From Nostocoides sp039812405 (GTDB taxonomy: Bacteria > Actinomycetota > Actinomycetes > Actinomycetales > Dermatophilaceae): 5,419 nucleotides of DNA. Below the pieces are notes generated by a model, which did no database searches, was not told where the DNA came from, and saw only the letters and a program-made list of their open reading frames with translations. The position numbers and the translations under genes were made by a program. Below, in pieces: positions 1 to 4,931 of this stretch; the stretch's first letter is position 1; each line of letters begins with the position of its first letter. The stretch lies in NCBI GenBank assembly GCA_039812405.1, contig JBDIAL010000246.1:1-5419 (forward strand), written 5' to 3'.

Positions 1-145
1 TGCGCCGGGCGGCCTCGGCGCGGGCCACCGCGCTCCCGCCCGGCCGGACGGACGTGGTGGGCGACCCGCACCCGACGAGGAGCCCGCCCAGCCCGGCGAC
101 GCCACCGGCCAGGACAAGACGCCTCGCCATCACGGGGTCGCTCAT
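1..145 (-). CDS. Secreted lipoprotein, N-terminal part only; probable multicopper oxidase
   Basis: Only the first 48 residues are in the window; the gene runs off base 1. The N-terminus is a textbook lipoprotein signal: MSDPVMARR gives a basic n-region, followed by a Gly/Leu/Val hydrophobic core and the lipobox LLVGC (Cys26), then a Gly/Ser/Pro/Thr-rich linker. The mature protein should be lipid-anchored outside the membrane. The ATG at 145 overlaps the stop of the upstream small gene (ATGA), with a purine-rich GGGGGGAGAG just before it; Met6 is an alternative start. The catalytic part is not visible. Assignment as a multicopper oxidase rests on context (copper-type two-component system, CopR-like operator) and on resemblance of the early mature region (SAVARAEAARR) to actinobacterial multicopper oxidases as I remember them. 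A different copper-binding or redox lipoprotein is possible. The lipoprotein call is strong; the oxidase call is moderate. Confidence 0.72.
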   Translation of the reverse strand, partial: MSDPVMARRLVLAGGVAGLGGLLVGCGSPTTSVRPGGSAVARAEAARR

Positions 146-321
146 CTCTCCCCCCGGCTCGAGTGACCGGGTGCCGCCGCCTCGCGTCCTGCCGTCGGCG
201 CCCTGCTGTCGCCGACCCGCAGGAGCACGACGATCGCCGTGACCACGAGGGTCCACAGCAGCACCATCGCCGCCAGCATCACCAGGAAGCCACCCCAACC
301 CACCGGGTATCCCCACATCAT
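142..321 (-). CDS. Small single-pass membrane protein, possible copper-locus accessory
   Basis: A 59-residue protein starting MMWGYPVGWGG, with one hydrophobic helix at about residues 12-37 (FLVMLAAMVLLWTLVVTAIV core), then a basic, Ala/Gly/Ser-rich cytoplasmic-looking tail. The start at 321 was chosen because GAGAGGTGG lies 8 bases upstream and because the hydrophobic protein begins exactly there; the frame stays open upstream to 570 but that extension is unlike a protein. Its stop overlaps the start of the lipoprotein gene by 4 bases, so the two are co-translated. Short Met/Trp/Gly/Tyr-headed one-helix proteins are common beside actinobacterial multicopper oxidase and copper-resistance genes; some carry a C-terminal SHOCT motif, which I do not see here. 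The function is unknown; a role in copper handling or in the biogenesis of the neighbour is inference from position. Confidence 0.75.
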   Translation of the reverse strand: MMWGYPVGWGGFLVMLAAMVLLWTLVVTAIVVLLRVGDSRAPTAGREAAAPGHSSRGER

Positions 322-388
322 CTGGGCCACCACCTCTCGTCCAGGAACCACGCTGCCCTCCGGGTACGTCGGTGCTGTAGCAGCGCCA

Positions 389-405
389 TGAAGAAAGCCT
401 GAAGA
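389..405. promoter_or_regulatory. Tandem TGAAGA direct repeat, candidate response-regulator (CopR-type) operator
   Basis: TGAAGA occurs at 389-394 and again at 400-405, separated by 5 bases, giving an 11-bp period. The repeat extends further: TGAAGAAAGCC is followed directly by TGAAGAAGCC, ending at 409. One helical turn between half-sites is the standard arrangement for OmpR/PhoB-family dimers bound head to tail. I recall the C. glutamicum CopR site as a TGAAGATTT direct repeat with the same period in the same kind of divergent region. On the minus strand it reads TTCTTCA twice, about 70-85 bases upstream of the small membrane gene. TTCAGG with TACAGC 18 bases downstream is a weak -35/-10 pair overlapping the box, as expected for an activated promoter. 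No competing repeat is seen in this 175-base intergenic region. Confidence 0.65.
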
Positions 406-496
406 AGCCGGCGCCGGGGAGCTCAGGGGCTCACGCCCTCGCGCGGCTCTGTCACGATGACGGCCATGCGCACCACGAACCGCACCCGCGACGCCG

Positions 497-1213
497 ATGC
501 CCGCTGATTCGAGCGTCACCTCGATGCGCGCGCTCGTCGTCGAGGACGAGGAGCACATCGCCTCGCTCATCGGCAGCTACCTCGAGCGGGCCGGCTTCGA
601 GGTCCGTCTCGCTCACGACGGCGCCACCGGGCTGGCCGAGGCGCGCCACCTCGACCCGGACGTGGTCGTCCTCGACCTGGGGCTGCCGGGCATGGACGGC
701 ATCGAGGTGTGCCGCAGGCTGCGGACCTTCTCCGATGCCTACGTCGTCATGGTCACCGCACGAGACGACGAGGTCGACACCCTCGTGGGGCTCTCCGTGG
801 GGGCCGACGACTACCTGACCAAGCCGTTCAGCCCGCGCGAGCTGGTGGCGCGGGCCCAGGCCATGATGCGCCGGCCGCGACGGCTCGATGCTGCGGCGGA
901 CCGGGACCAGCACCTCGAGTTCGGCGCGCTCGTCATCGACGTCCCGGGTCGGGAGGTGTGGCAGCACGACGAGCCGATCCACCTGACCCGCACCGAGTTC
1001 GACGTCCTGACCGCGCTGGCCGAGCACCCGAAGCTCGCCTTCTCCCGCCGCCAGCTCATCGACGCCGTCTGGGGCGCGGACTGGGTCGGAGACGAGCACC
1101 TCGTCGACGTCCACGTCGGCCACCTGCGCCGCAAGCTCGGCGACGACGCCGCAGACCCGGTCTACATCCGCACCGTGCGCGGTATCGGCTACCGGATGGG
1201 GACGGGCCGGTGA
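497..1213 (+). CDS. OmpR/PhoB-family response regulator, copper-type (CopR-like) by context
   Basis: A 238-residue DNA-binding response regulator. Receiver domain, about residues 11-125: acidic pocket Glu16/Asp17 (LVVEDEE), phospho-acceptor Asp60 (VVVLD then LGLPGMDG), Thr87 (MVTARD), and Lys109 in GADDYLTKPF. Winged-helix domain, about 138-235: HLTRTEFDVL, then the recognition helix VDVHVGHLRRKL and the wing VYIRTVRGIGYRM. All key residues are present. Two starts are possible: ATG at 497 and ATG at 524 (MRALVVEDE), the latter matching the usual family N-terminus; neither has a clear Shine-Dalgarno, so a leaderless or weakly initiated mRNA is possible. The GTG of the kinase overlaps its stop by 4 bases. 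The probable target is the tandem repeat at 389-405, serving the divergent oxidase unit and perhaps autoregulation. The stimulus is inferred, not shown; any envelope stress or other metal remains possible. Confidence 0.95.
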   Translation: MPADSSVTSMRALVVEDEEHIASLIGSYLERAGFEVRLAHDGATGLAEARHLDPDVVVLDLGLPGMDGIEVCRRLRTFSDAYVVMVTARDDEVDTLVGLSVGADDYLTKPFSPRELVARAQAMMRRPRRLDAAADRDQHLEFGALVIDVPGREVWQHDEPIHLTRTEFDVLTALAEHPKLAFSRRQLIDAVWGADWVGDEHLVDVHVGHLRRKLGDDAADPVYIRTVRGIGYRMGTGR

Positions 1214-2331
1214 CCGCCGAGCGCGGGCTGCGCGGAGGGCTCGGACGGCGCCTGCTCATCGCCCAGGCCCTCCTCCTGGTCGCCGGGGCCGGGACGTCCT
1301 GGCTCGTGGCCTCGCTCGTCGGACCCGGGATCTTCCACGGCCACCTGGTGGAGGCCCGCGCCCAGCACGGGGACCCCGAGCTCGTCCACATCGAACGCGC
1401 CTTCCGCGACTCCCTGCTCGTCGCGATGGGGGTGGCCCTGCTGGTCTCGGTGGTAACCGCCCTGGCCGTCACCGCCTGGTTCACCCACCGGGTGAGCTCG
1501 TCCACGACAGCAGTCGTCGAGGCCACCCGGCGCATCACGGCCGGCCAGTACTCGGCGCGGGTGCCCGCCTCGAGCCTCGGCGACGAGTTCGACAGCCTCG
1601 GGGCCACGGTCAACGACCTGGCCCAACGGCTCGAGGACACCGAACGCACGCGGCGGCGCCTCCTGTCCGACCTCGGCCACGAGCTGCGGACACCCATCGC
1701 CACCATCGAGATGCACCTGGACGCCGTCGAGGACGGCGTGCGCGATCCGGACGACTCGATGCTCCAGGTGATCCGAGGCAGCGCTGCTCGGCTGCACCGA
1801 CTTGCCGACGACGTCGCCGCAGTCAGCCGCGCCCAGGAACAGCAGCTGCGGCTCAGCCCGCTCCCCACCGACCTCACGGAGGCGGCCCGGGCCGCAGCGC
1901 GGACGGGCCAAGACGCCTTTGACCGCAAAGAGGTGTCGCTGACGGTGCATGCACCATCGGCCGTTGCCGCGGTCGTCGACCAGCAACGGATGCAGCAGGT
2001 CCTCGCCAACCTCCTCGCCAACGCCCTGCGGCACACACCGGCCGGCGGTCACGTCCGGATCGACATCCGCGCCCTCCCCCACGGTGGCGCCGAACTACGG
2101 GTCGAGGACGACGGCGAGGGCATCGCGCCCGAGCACCTGCCCCACCTCTTCGAGCGGTTCTATCGCAGCGACCCCGCCCGGTCCACCCACGACGGCGGCA
2201 CCGGGATCGGCCTGACCATCAGTCGCGCCATCGTCGAGGCGCACGGCGGAACCATCGACGCCGCCAGTGAGGGACTTGGCCGCGGATCGACCTTTGTTGT
2301 CCGGCTGCCCCAAACACCGTCAGCCGCTTGA
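1210..2331 (+). CDS. Membrane sensor histidine kinase (HAMP-HisKA-HATPase), CopS-like by context
   Basis: A 373-residue kinase partner of the preceding regulator, starting at GTG 1210 inside its stop codon (GTGA). Order: TM1 about residues 15-39; a short extracytoplasmic loop about 40-66; TM2 about 69-92; HAMP about 92-145 (RITAGQYSARV, DEFDSLGATVNDLAQRL); HisKA H-box with phospho-His157 in SDLGHELRTP; N-box Asn271 (LLANALRHTP); G1 VEDDGEGIAP (Asp300); F-box HLFERFYR; G2 GGTGIGL (329-335); end of ATPase GRGSTFVVRLP. The chain is complete and all catalytic boxes are intact, so it should autophosphorylate and phosphorylate the regulator on Asp60. The loop is only about 27 residues but has His43, His45, His53 and His60, compatible with metal sensing; this is inference. 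It ends close to the family minimum, with no C-terminal extension. No clear intrinsic terminator follows it. Confidence 0.95.
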   Translation: MTAERGLRGGLGRRLLIAQALLLVAGAGTSWLVASLVGPGIFHGHLVEARAQHGDPELVHIERAFRDSLLVAMGVALLVSVVTALAVTAWFTHRVSSSTTAVVEATRRITAGQYSARVPASSLGDEFDSLGATVNDLAQRLEDTERTRRRLLSDLGHELRTPIATIEMHLDAVEDGVRDPDDSMLQVIRGSAARLHRLADDVAAVSRAQEQQLRLSPLPTDLTEAARAAARTGQDAFDRKEVSLTVHAPSAVAAVVDQQRMQQVLANLLANALRHTPAGGHVRIDIRALPHGGAELRVEDDGEGIAPEHLPHLFERFYRSDPARSTHDGGTGIGLTISRAIVEAHGGTIDAASEGLGRGSTFVVRLPQTPSAA

Positions 2332-2627
2332 GCCGCCGCTTGTGGTAGCCGCGCAGAAGTGCAGATGCTCAGGCAGCAGGCTGTTGGGGAGTCCCGCCGA
2401 GCTCCACCGATAGAACTGTTCGGCTGTTCGCTAGGACAACGATGCTCCGGCTCCTGTCGGTGCTTGACTCCGAGCTCTCGGTCACCGATTTTGCCGTCGC
2501 CACGGGCGGAGCCGCATCGGAGGATCCAGCTCGCCGGCGCCTCGCCTTGGGACGTGGCGCCCCGCCGGCGATTCGCGCTGGACGCCGTCGTGGGGCGTCA
2601 CCCTGCCTCCCACGACAGGGTGAGGTC
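2332..2627 (+). other. Stretch without a convincing gene after the kinase
   Basis: No reading frame here looks like a conserved protein. The best candidate is ATG 2442, preceded at 5 bases by AGGA (AGGACAACG), beginning MLRLLSVLDSELSVTDF; but it soon becomes Arg/Pro/Ala-rich sequence typical of a shadow frame, and it runs on into the broken gene downstream in the same frame. A minus-strand frame (2369-2644) is similarly Arg/Ser/Ala-rich and has no good ribosome site. The first bases after the kinase stop contain a short direct repeat (GCCGCTTG twice, in 2322-2341) but no hairpin with a T tract. It is most simply a decayed or non-coding junction. Confidence 0.5.
2598..2623 (+). repeat. 8-bp inverted repeat over a candidate ribosome site
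   Basis: TCACCCTG (2598-2605) and CAGGGTGA (2616-2623) are perfect complements with a 10-base loop. The right arm contains AGGG, 7 bases before the ATG at 2628, so in mRNA the stem could hide the Shine-Dalgarno of the broken gene that follows. It could equally be a protein-binding dyad. There is no T run, so it is not a terminator. The geometry is seen directly; the function is inference. Confidence 0.4.
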
Positions 2628-2940
2628 ATGGCTGTGATCCACACCGACGACCGGTTCTACCCCGACGCTGAGCAGGTTGCCTCCTCTGCTTCCGCGACTT
2701 CGAAGACGGCGAGCCCGCCGTTGCGTGGCAGGGTCCTCACGTCTGTACCTCCACGGCGGCTGTGCCCACACCTTCGTCCTGCGCCTCGCGAGAGACGCAT
2801 GGGAGGTCGCACGCGACGCCGACGATTCGAAGTTCACCATCACGCCACACTCCGCTGGTAAGCGCCAGAATGAGGCTCACCTTTCGCATCCCATGGCGGG
2901 AAGGTCCCTCGAAGTGCCAAGGCCGACGACGCGATCCTGA
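2628..2940 (+). pseudogene. Broken gene for a small Cys/His-rich protein (two single-base deletions)
   Basis: Coding-like sequence moves through three frames. Frame 1: ATG 2628, MAVIHTDDRFYPDAEQ, to 2675. Frame 2: from 2678, CLLCFRDFEDGEPAVAWQGP, to about 2743. Frame 3: from 2746, YLHGGCAHTFVLRLARDAWE and onward to TGA 2938-2940. Each step fits loss of one base (near 2676-2678 and near 2744-2746); restoring both gives about 104 residues. Each segment has high-GC3 codons only in its own frame, and the restored protein has CxxC followed by H..C.H (CLLC, LHGGCAH), a possible zinc-binding arrangement. I do not recognise the family. Codon quality drops after about 2854, so the natural end may lie earlier; the tail overlaps the 3' end of the opposing gene by 64 bases. 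The start has AGGG at 7 bases. Sequencing error could also create the breaks. Confidence 0.5.
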
Positions 2941-4361
2941 GTGACCCGACCCGGGCTCGATGAGGGGTCAGCGTCGCGGGGGAGCGCGGGCGCCCTTCCT
3001 CCCAGCTGGGAGCCCGCGCTCATGGCAGTTGCGGCGACCTCGACGAGTGACCCGGCGGCGTCGAGGATCTGACCGCGGATAGCGCGTGGGAGGGGAATGG
3101 CTCGATTGGCCAGGAGGTCTTTCGGTGCAACGGCGGCCTGCAACGGGCTGCCGTCGATCATGTTCGGATGCGACTCGCTGCGCCAGATCGCGGTCGCCAT
3201 GTCGTGGATGCCTCGTGCCGCTCCGGTCAGTCTGCGATCGTGCAGGGCCTGGCTGGTGAGATGGGCCAGGTCGAGATTGGCGGCGAGGGCTTGTCCCACG
3301 GTGCTGGGAATGAGGCCGAGGTCGGTGCGCTGCGCGATCAGCGCCGGCGTGGCTGTGGTGGCCGCGTCGAGGAGGAGTTCGCGCAGTGTCGCTCGAACCT
3401 CCAGGCTCGCCGCGGTCAGATCAGGGTTCGTTCGCCGCTCGTGCGGCGGGGTCAGGGCCGCCATCGTCACGGCGAGAGTCTCCCAGCGCTCCTGGGTGGC
3501 GACGAGCGCGGGCTCGAGGCGGTCATCGTGATGCGTCCGGTCGACGTAGCCCGCCGCCGCAGCCGAGCGCAGGAGGGCGTTGCTTCCAGTGAGGATCAGA
3601 GCTTGAGTGCGGGCAGCGAGCATTAGGTCGGCAGTGCGAGGGTCGTCCACCAGGGCGCGATGGGCGACGACGTCCCAGTCGGCCAAGGCCTGAGCCAGAC
3701 GGCTCGCGGCCGGCGGGTCGCGATGCTCTCCTGCCAGCGCGGCCGGGTAGGTCTTGGCGACGATGGCCCCAGCGAGTTGTTCGAATGCAGCCAAGTGCTC
3801 GTATGCCGTTCGAACCTGCCGCAGCGACTGCCCCGCGGGGAGAGTCCCGTGGATGGCGACCTTCGACTCGAGACCACGCAAGTGGTGGCCAACGGCGACG
3901 CTCACGCCGTGCGCGCCGAGGTAGAGGGTGTGCATGATCCGCGTGCGAGCTGCGTCGAGGTCGGCCCGCTGGCGGGCGTTGAGCACGACGGGTCGGCTGG
4001 CGTGCCGAGAGATCAGGTCCTCGGCTCGAGCGAATGCGCCGGCGATCTGGAGGTGTCGTTCGTCCGGGGGCCCGTCCCCCGGCCAGCCGGCCTCACGGCG
4101 GCGGTGCCTAGCGTTGGTCATGGCCTCCAGACGCTGCATCGTGAGGTCGGCAGCGTCGGGTGTCCTCCGTGCTGTACCCGGCAGGGGCGGGGTGGTCGTC
4201 GGCAGCGCCCGCCACAGCTCGGCGGCTCCTTGGACGACCTCGCCCCAGGTCCGCAGCATCGTGGCTGCGTCCATGTCCCCGACGTCGACCAGGATGGATC
4301 TGGCGGTGTGATCCGCCTCGAGGAGCAGCTCTCCGACGCTGCGCTGGTCGACGCCGGTCAT
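2877..4361 (-). CDS. Hypothetical 494-residue Ala-rich helical protein
   Basis: I do not recognise this family. Start ATG 4361 overlaps the stop of the upstream 116-residue gene (ATGA), so translation is coupled; the frame stays open further upstream, but there it is only the shadow of that gene. The protein has no signal peptide or membrane segment and should be cytoplasmic. Layout: helical N-terminus 1-51 (GELLLEADHTARSILVDVGD, RTWGEVVQGAAELW); Pro/Thr/Arg linker about 52-72; a long, mostly alpha-helical body about 73-450 with several Trp and His positions (GEHRDPP, ADWDVVAHRAL, ARTQALILTGSNALLRSA, LTPPHERRTNPDL, AIWRSESHPNMIDGSPLQ, LPRAIRGQILDAA); then a low-complexity tail 451-494. No nucleotide-binding loop, nuclease motif or HTH is evident. 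Good codon bias over the whole body supports a real gene. Setting beside a coupled small gene and a dead M48-like membrane protein suggests mobile-element cargo or conjugation-related function, as inference only. Confidence 0.85.
   Translation of the reverse strand: MTGVDQRSVGELLLEADHTARSILVDVGDMDAATMLRTWGEVVQGAAELWRALPTTTPPLPGTARRTPDAADLTMQRLEAMTNARHRRREAGWPGDGPPDERHLQIAGAFARAEDLISRHASRPVVLNARQRADLDAARTRIMHTLYLGAHGVSVAVGHHLRGLESKVAIHGTLPAGQSLRQVRTAYEHLAAFEQLAGAIVAKTYPAALAGEHRDPPAASRLAQALADWDVVAHRALVDDPRTADLMLAARTQALILTGSNALLRSAAAAGYVDRTHHDDRLEPALVATQERWETLAVTMAALTPPHERRTNPDLTAASLEVRATLRELLLDAATTATPALIAQRTDLGLIPSTVGQALAANLDLAHLTSQALHDRRLTGAARGIHDMATAIWRSESHPNMIDGSPLQAAVAPKDLLANRAIPLPRAIRGQILDAAGSLVEVAATAMSAGSQLGGRAPALPRDADPSSSPGRVTQDRVVGLGTSRDLPAMGCER
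2982..3021. repeat. 10-bp inverted repeat enclosing a 12-bp palindrome, near the 3' end of the 494-residue gene
   Basis: GAGCGCGGGC (2982-2991) and GCCCGCGCTC (3012-3021) are perfect complements with a 20-base spacer, and the spacer ends in the perfect palindrome TCCCAGCTGGGA (3000-3011). It covers codons 447-460 of the minus-strand gene, exactly where its helical body gives way to the low-complexity tail. There is no T tract on either strand, so it is not a classical terminator, though it could slow converging transcription. It could also mark a recombination junction. Confidence 0.5.
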
Positions 4362-4708
4362 GTGGAGTGTTCCCCGATCAGATCGCAGACGGCGCCGACC
4401 AGCTGCGAGGTGCCGGCGGGGAAGTCCTCGATCGGGCACCGCCGCAGGACCTCCTCGGCCGCGCGGATCAGGTCCAACGGGTCGTCGACGTCGACGTCGG
4501 TGATGTCGCCGGCCGAACCACCCGGCTGAAGGTTCGCGGCCTGAGCCGCGGCCAGGTCCAGGCCAAGGCCCTCGAAGCGCAGCCCGAGAGCCGGGTCGGC
4601 CTGAGCCTGGGTCCAGGTGAGGTCGGACGCGCGGGCCAGAAGGGCGGCCGCGGATGCCAAGCATCCCGCGGGGTCGTGACTGGTCGGCCGGGTGTCGGTG
4701 TGCATCAT
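4358..4708 (-). CDS. Hypothetical 116-residue protein, first gene of the coupled pair
   Basis: First gene of the minus-strand pair. Start ATG 4708 (tandem ATG ATG) was chosen because AAGGAG (4716-4721) sits 7 bases upstream; the frame is open beyond it but without coding character. The protein is soluble and acidic toward the C-terminus. It has an Ala/Leu helical first half (CLASAAALLARASDLTW, LGLDLAAAQAANLQ), a Gly/Ser turn, an acidic stretch DITDVDVDDPLDLIRAAEEV and a final helix SQLVGAVCDLIG. Three cysteines (16, 91, 108) are scattered, not in a metal-binding pattern. I recognise no family. Its stop overlaps the start of the 494-residue gene by 4 bases, which suggests the two products are made in proportion and may act together, possibly as a small partner of the larger helical protein. 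Confidence 0.85.
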   Translation of the reverse strand: MMHTDTRPTSHDPAGCLASAAALLARASDLTWTQAQADPALGLRFEGLGLDLAAAQAANLQPGGSAGDITDVDVDDPLDLIRAAEEVLRRCPIEDFPAGTSQLVGAVCDLIGEHST

Positions 4709-4771
4709 GATCGGTCTCCTTGTGCGTGAGAGTTGTCGTGGGTCCATCCACTCAGATCCCGCGCCGCTGAG

Positions 4772-4785
4772 GCAGGAGCTCCTGC
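4772..4785. repeat. 14-bp perfect palindrome GCAGGAGCTCCTGC
   Basis: A perfect 14-base palindrome lying 5 bases from the DnaA-box-like 9-mer and about 64 bases upstream of the 116-residue gene. It is a good size for a dimeric repressor operator. No paired copy elsewhere in the window was noticed. The palindrome is seen directly; the operator role is inference. Confidence 0.45.
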
Positions 4786-4790
4786 GCGCC

Positions 4791-4799
4791 TGTGGATAA
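4791..4799 (-). promoter_or_regulatory. Perfect DnaA-box 9-mer TTATCCACA
   Basis: The minus strand reads TTATCCACA, identical to the strong E. coli-type DnaA box; actinobacterial boxes more often read TTGTCCACA. Only one copy is visible, without an AT-rich unwinding region or iterons, so it does not make an origin by itself. A single box upstream of a gene can act as a DnaA-controlled regulatory site. A chance 9-mer cannot be excluded. Confidence 0.35.
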
Positions 4800-4902
4800 G
4801 CCAGGTCGGGACTGTCGTAGGTGGGGACGACACTGCTTCTCGTAGGCCTAAGGCCGACCGGTGCTCTCGTGGCGGTCAGCACCGTCAACAGTCGAGACGT
4901 AG

Positions 4903-4912
4903 GCACTAGTGC
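4903..4912. repeat. 10-bp palindrome GCACTAGTGC just before the M48-like gene
   Basis: A perfect 10-base palindrome ending 9 bases before the Shine-Dalgarno GAGGAGAGG (4921-4929) of the M48-like gene. Its position would suit a repressor site at the promoter or transcript start. CTAG-containing palindromes are rare in GC-rich DNA, which adds a little weight. Confidence 0.35.
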
Positions 4913-4931
4913 ATGCGAACGAGGAGAGGCG

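Larger units (their letters stand above)
4709..4931. promoter_or_regulatory. Divergent intergenic region with several dyads
   Basis: This 223-base region lies between the coupled hypothetical pair (leftward) and the M48-like gene (rightward), so it must hold both promoters, but I see no convincing -35/-10 pair for either. It holds dense small symmetry: palindrome GCAGGAGCTCCTGC (4772-4785), the DnaA-box-like 9-mer (4791-4799), GTCGT/ACGAC (4814-4831), GGCCT-A-AGGCC (4845-4855), CGGTGCT/AGCACCG with a 12-base spacer (4859-4884) and palindrome GCACTAGTGC (4903-4912). TCGTAGG occurs at 4815 and 4840, with ACGTAGG at 4897. A shared repressor or an origin-like control site is possible. Confidence 0.45.

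Noticed and set aside
322..570. Upstream extension of the small membrane protein frame
   Set aside because: It overlaps the operator and the regulator start, has no protein-like character, and a good ribosome site marks the start at 321.
709..1209. Plus-strand open frame upstream of, and in frame with, the kinase
   Set aside because: Arg/Pro-rich shadow of the response regulator; the kinase starts at GTG 1210 within the regulator's stop codon.
1056..2082. Long minus-strand open frames opposite the kinase
   Set aside because: Arg/Ser-rich or Gly/Asp/Val-rich shadows of a clearly intact kinase, with no domain content of their own.
2442..2627. Possible small gene MLRLLSVLDSELSV... with an AGGA site
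   Set aside because: The good-looking start turns quickly into Arg/Pro/Ala-rich sequence; kept only as a note in the gene-free stretch.
2942..2970. TGACCC/GGGTCA inverted repeat as a terminator between convergent genes
   Set aside because: Only 6-bp arms, a 17-base spacer and no T tract; it also lies within the 3' part of the 494-residue gene.
3660..4529. Plus-strand 289-codon frame opposite the 494-residue gene
   Set aside because: Low-information composition and no ribosome site; the opposite strand has consistent codon bias and a coupled start.
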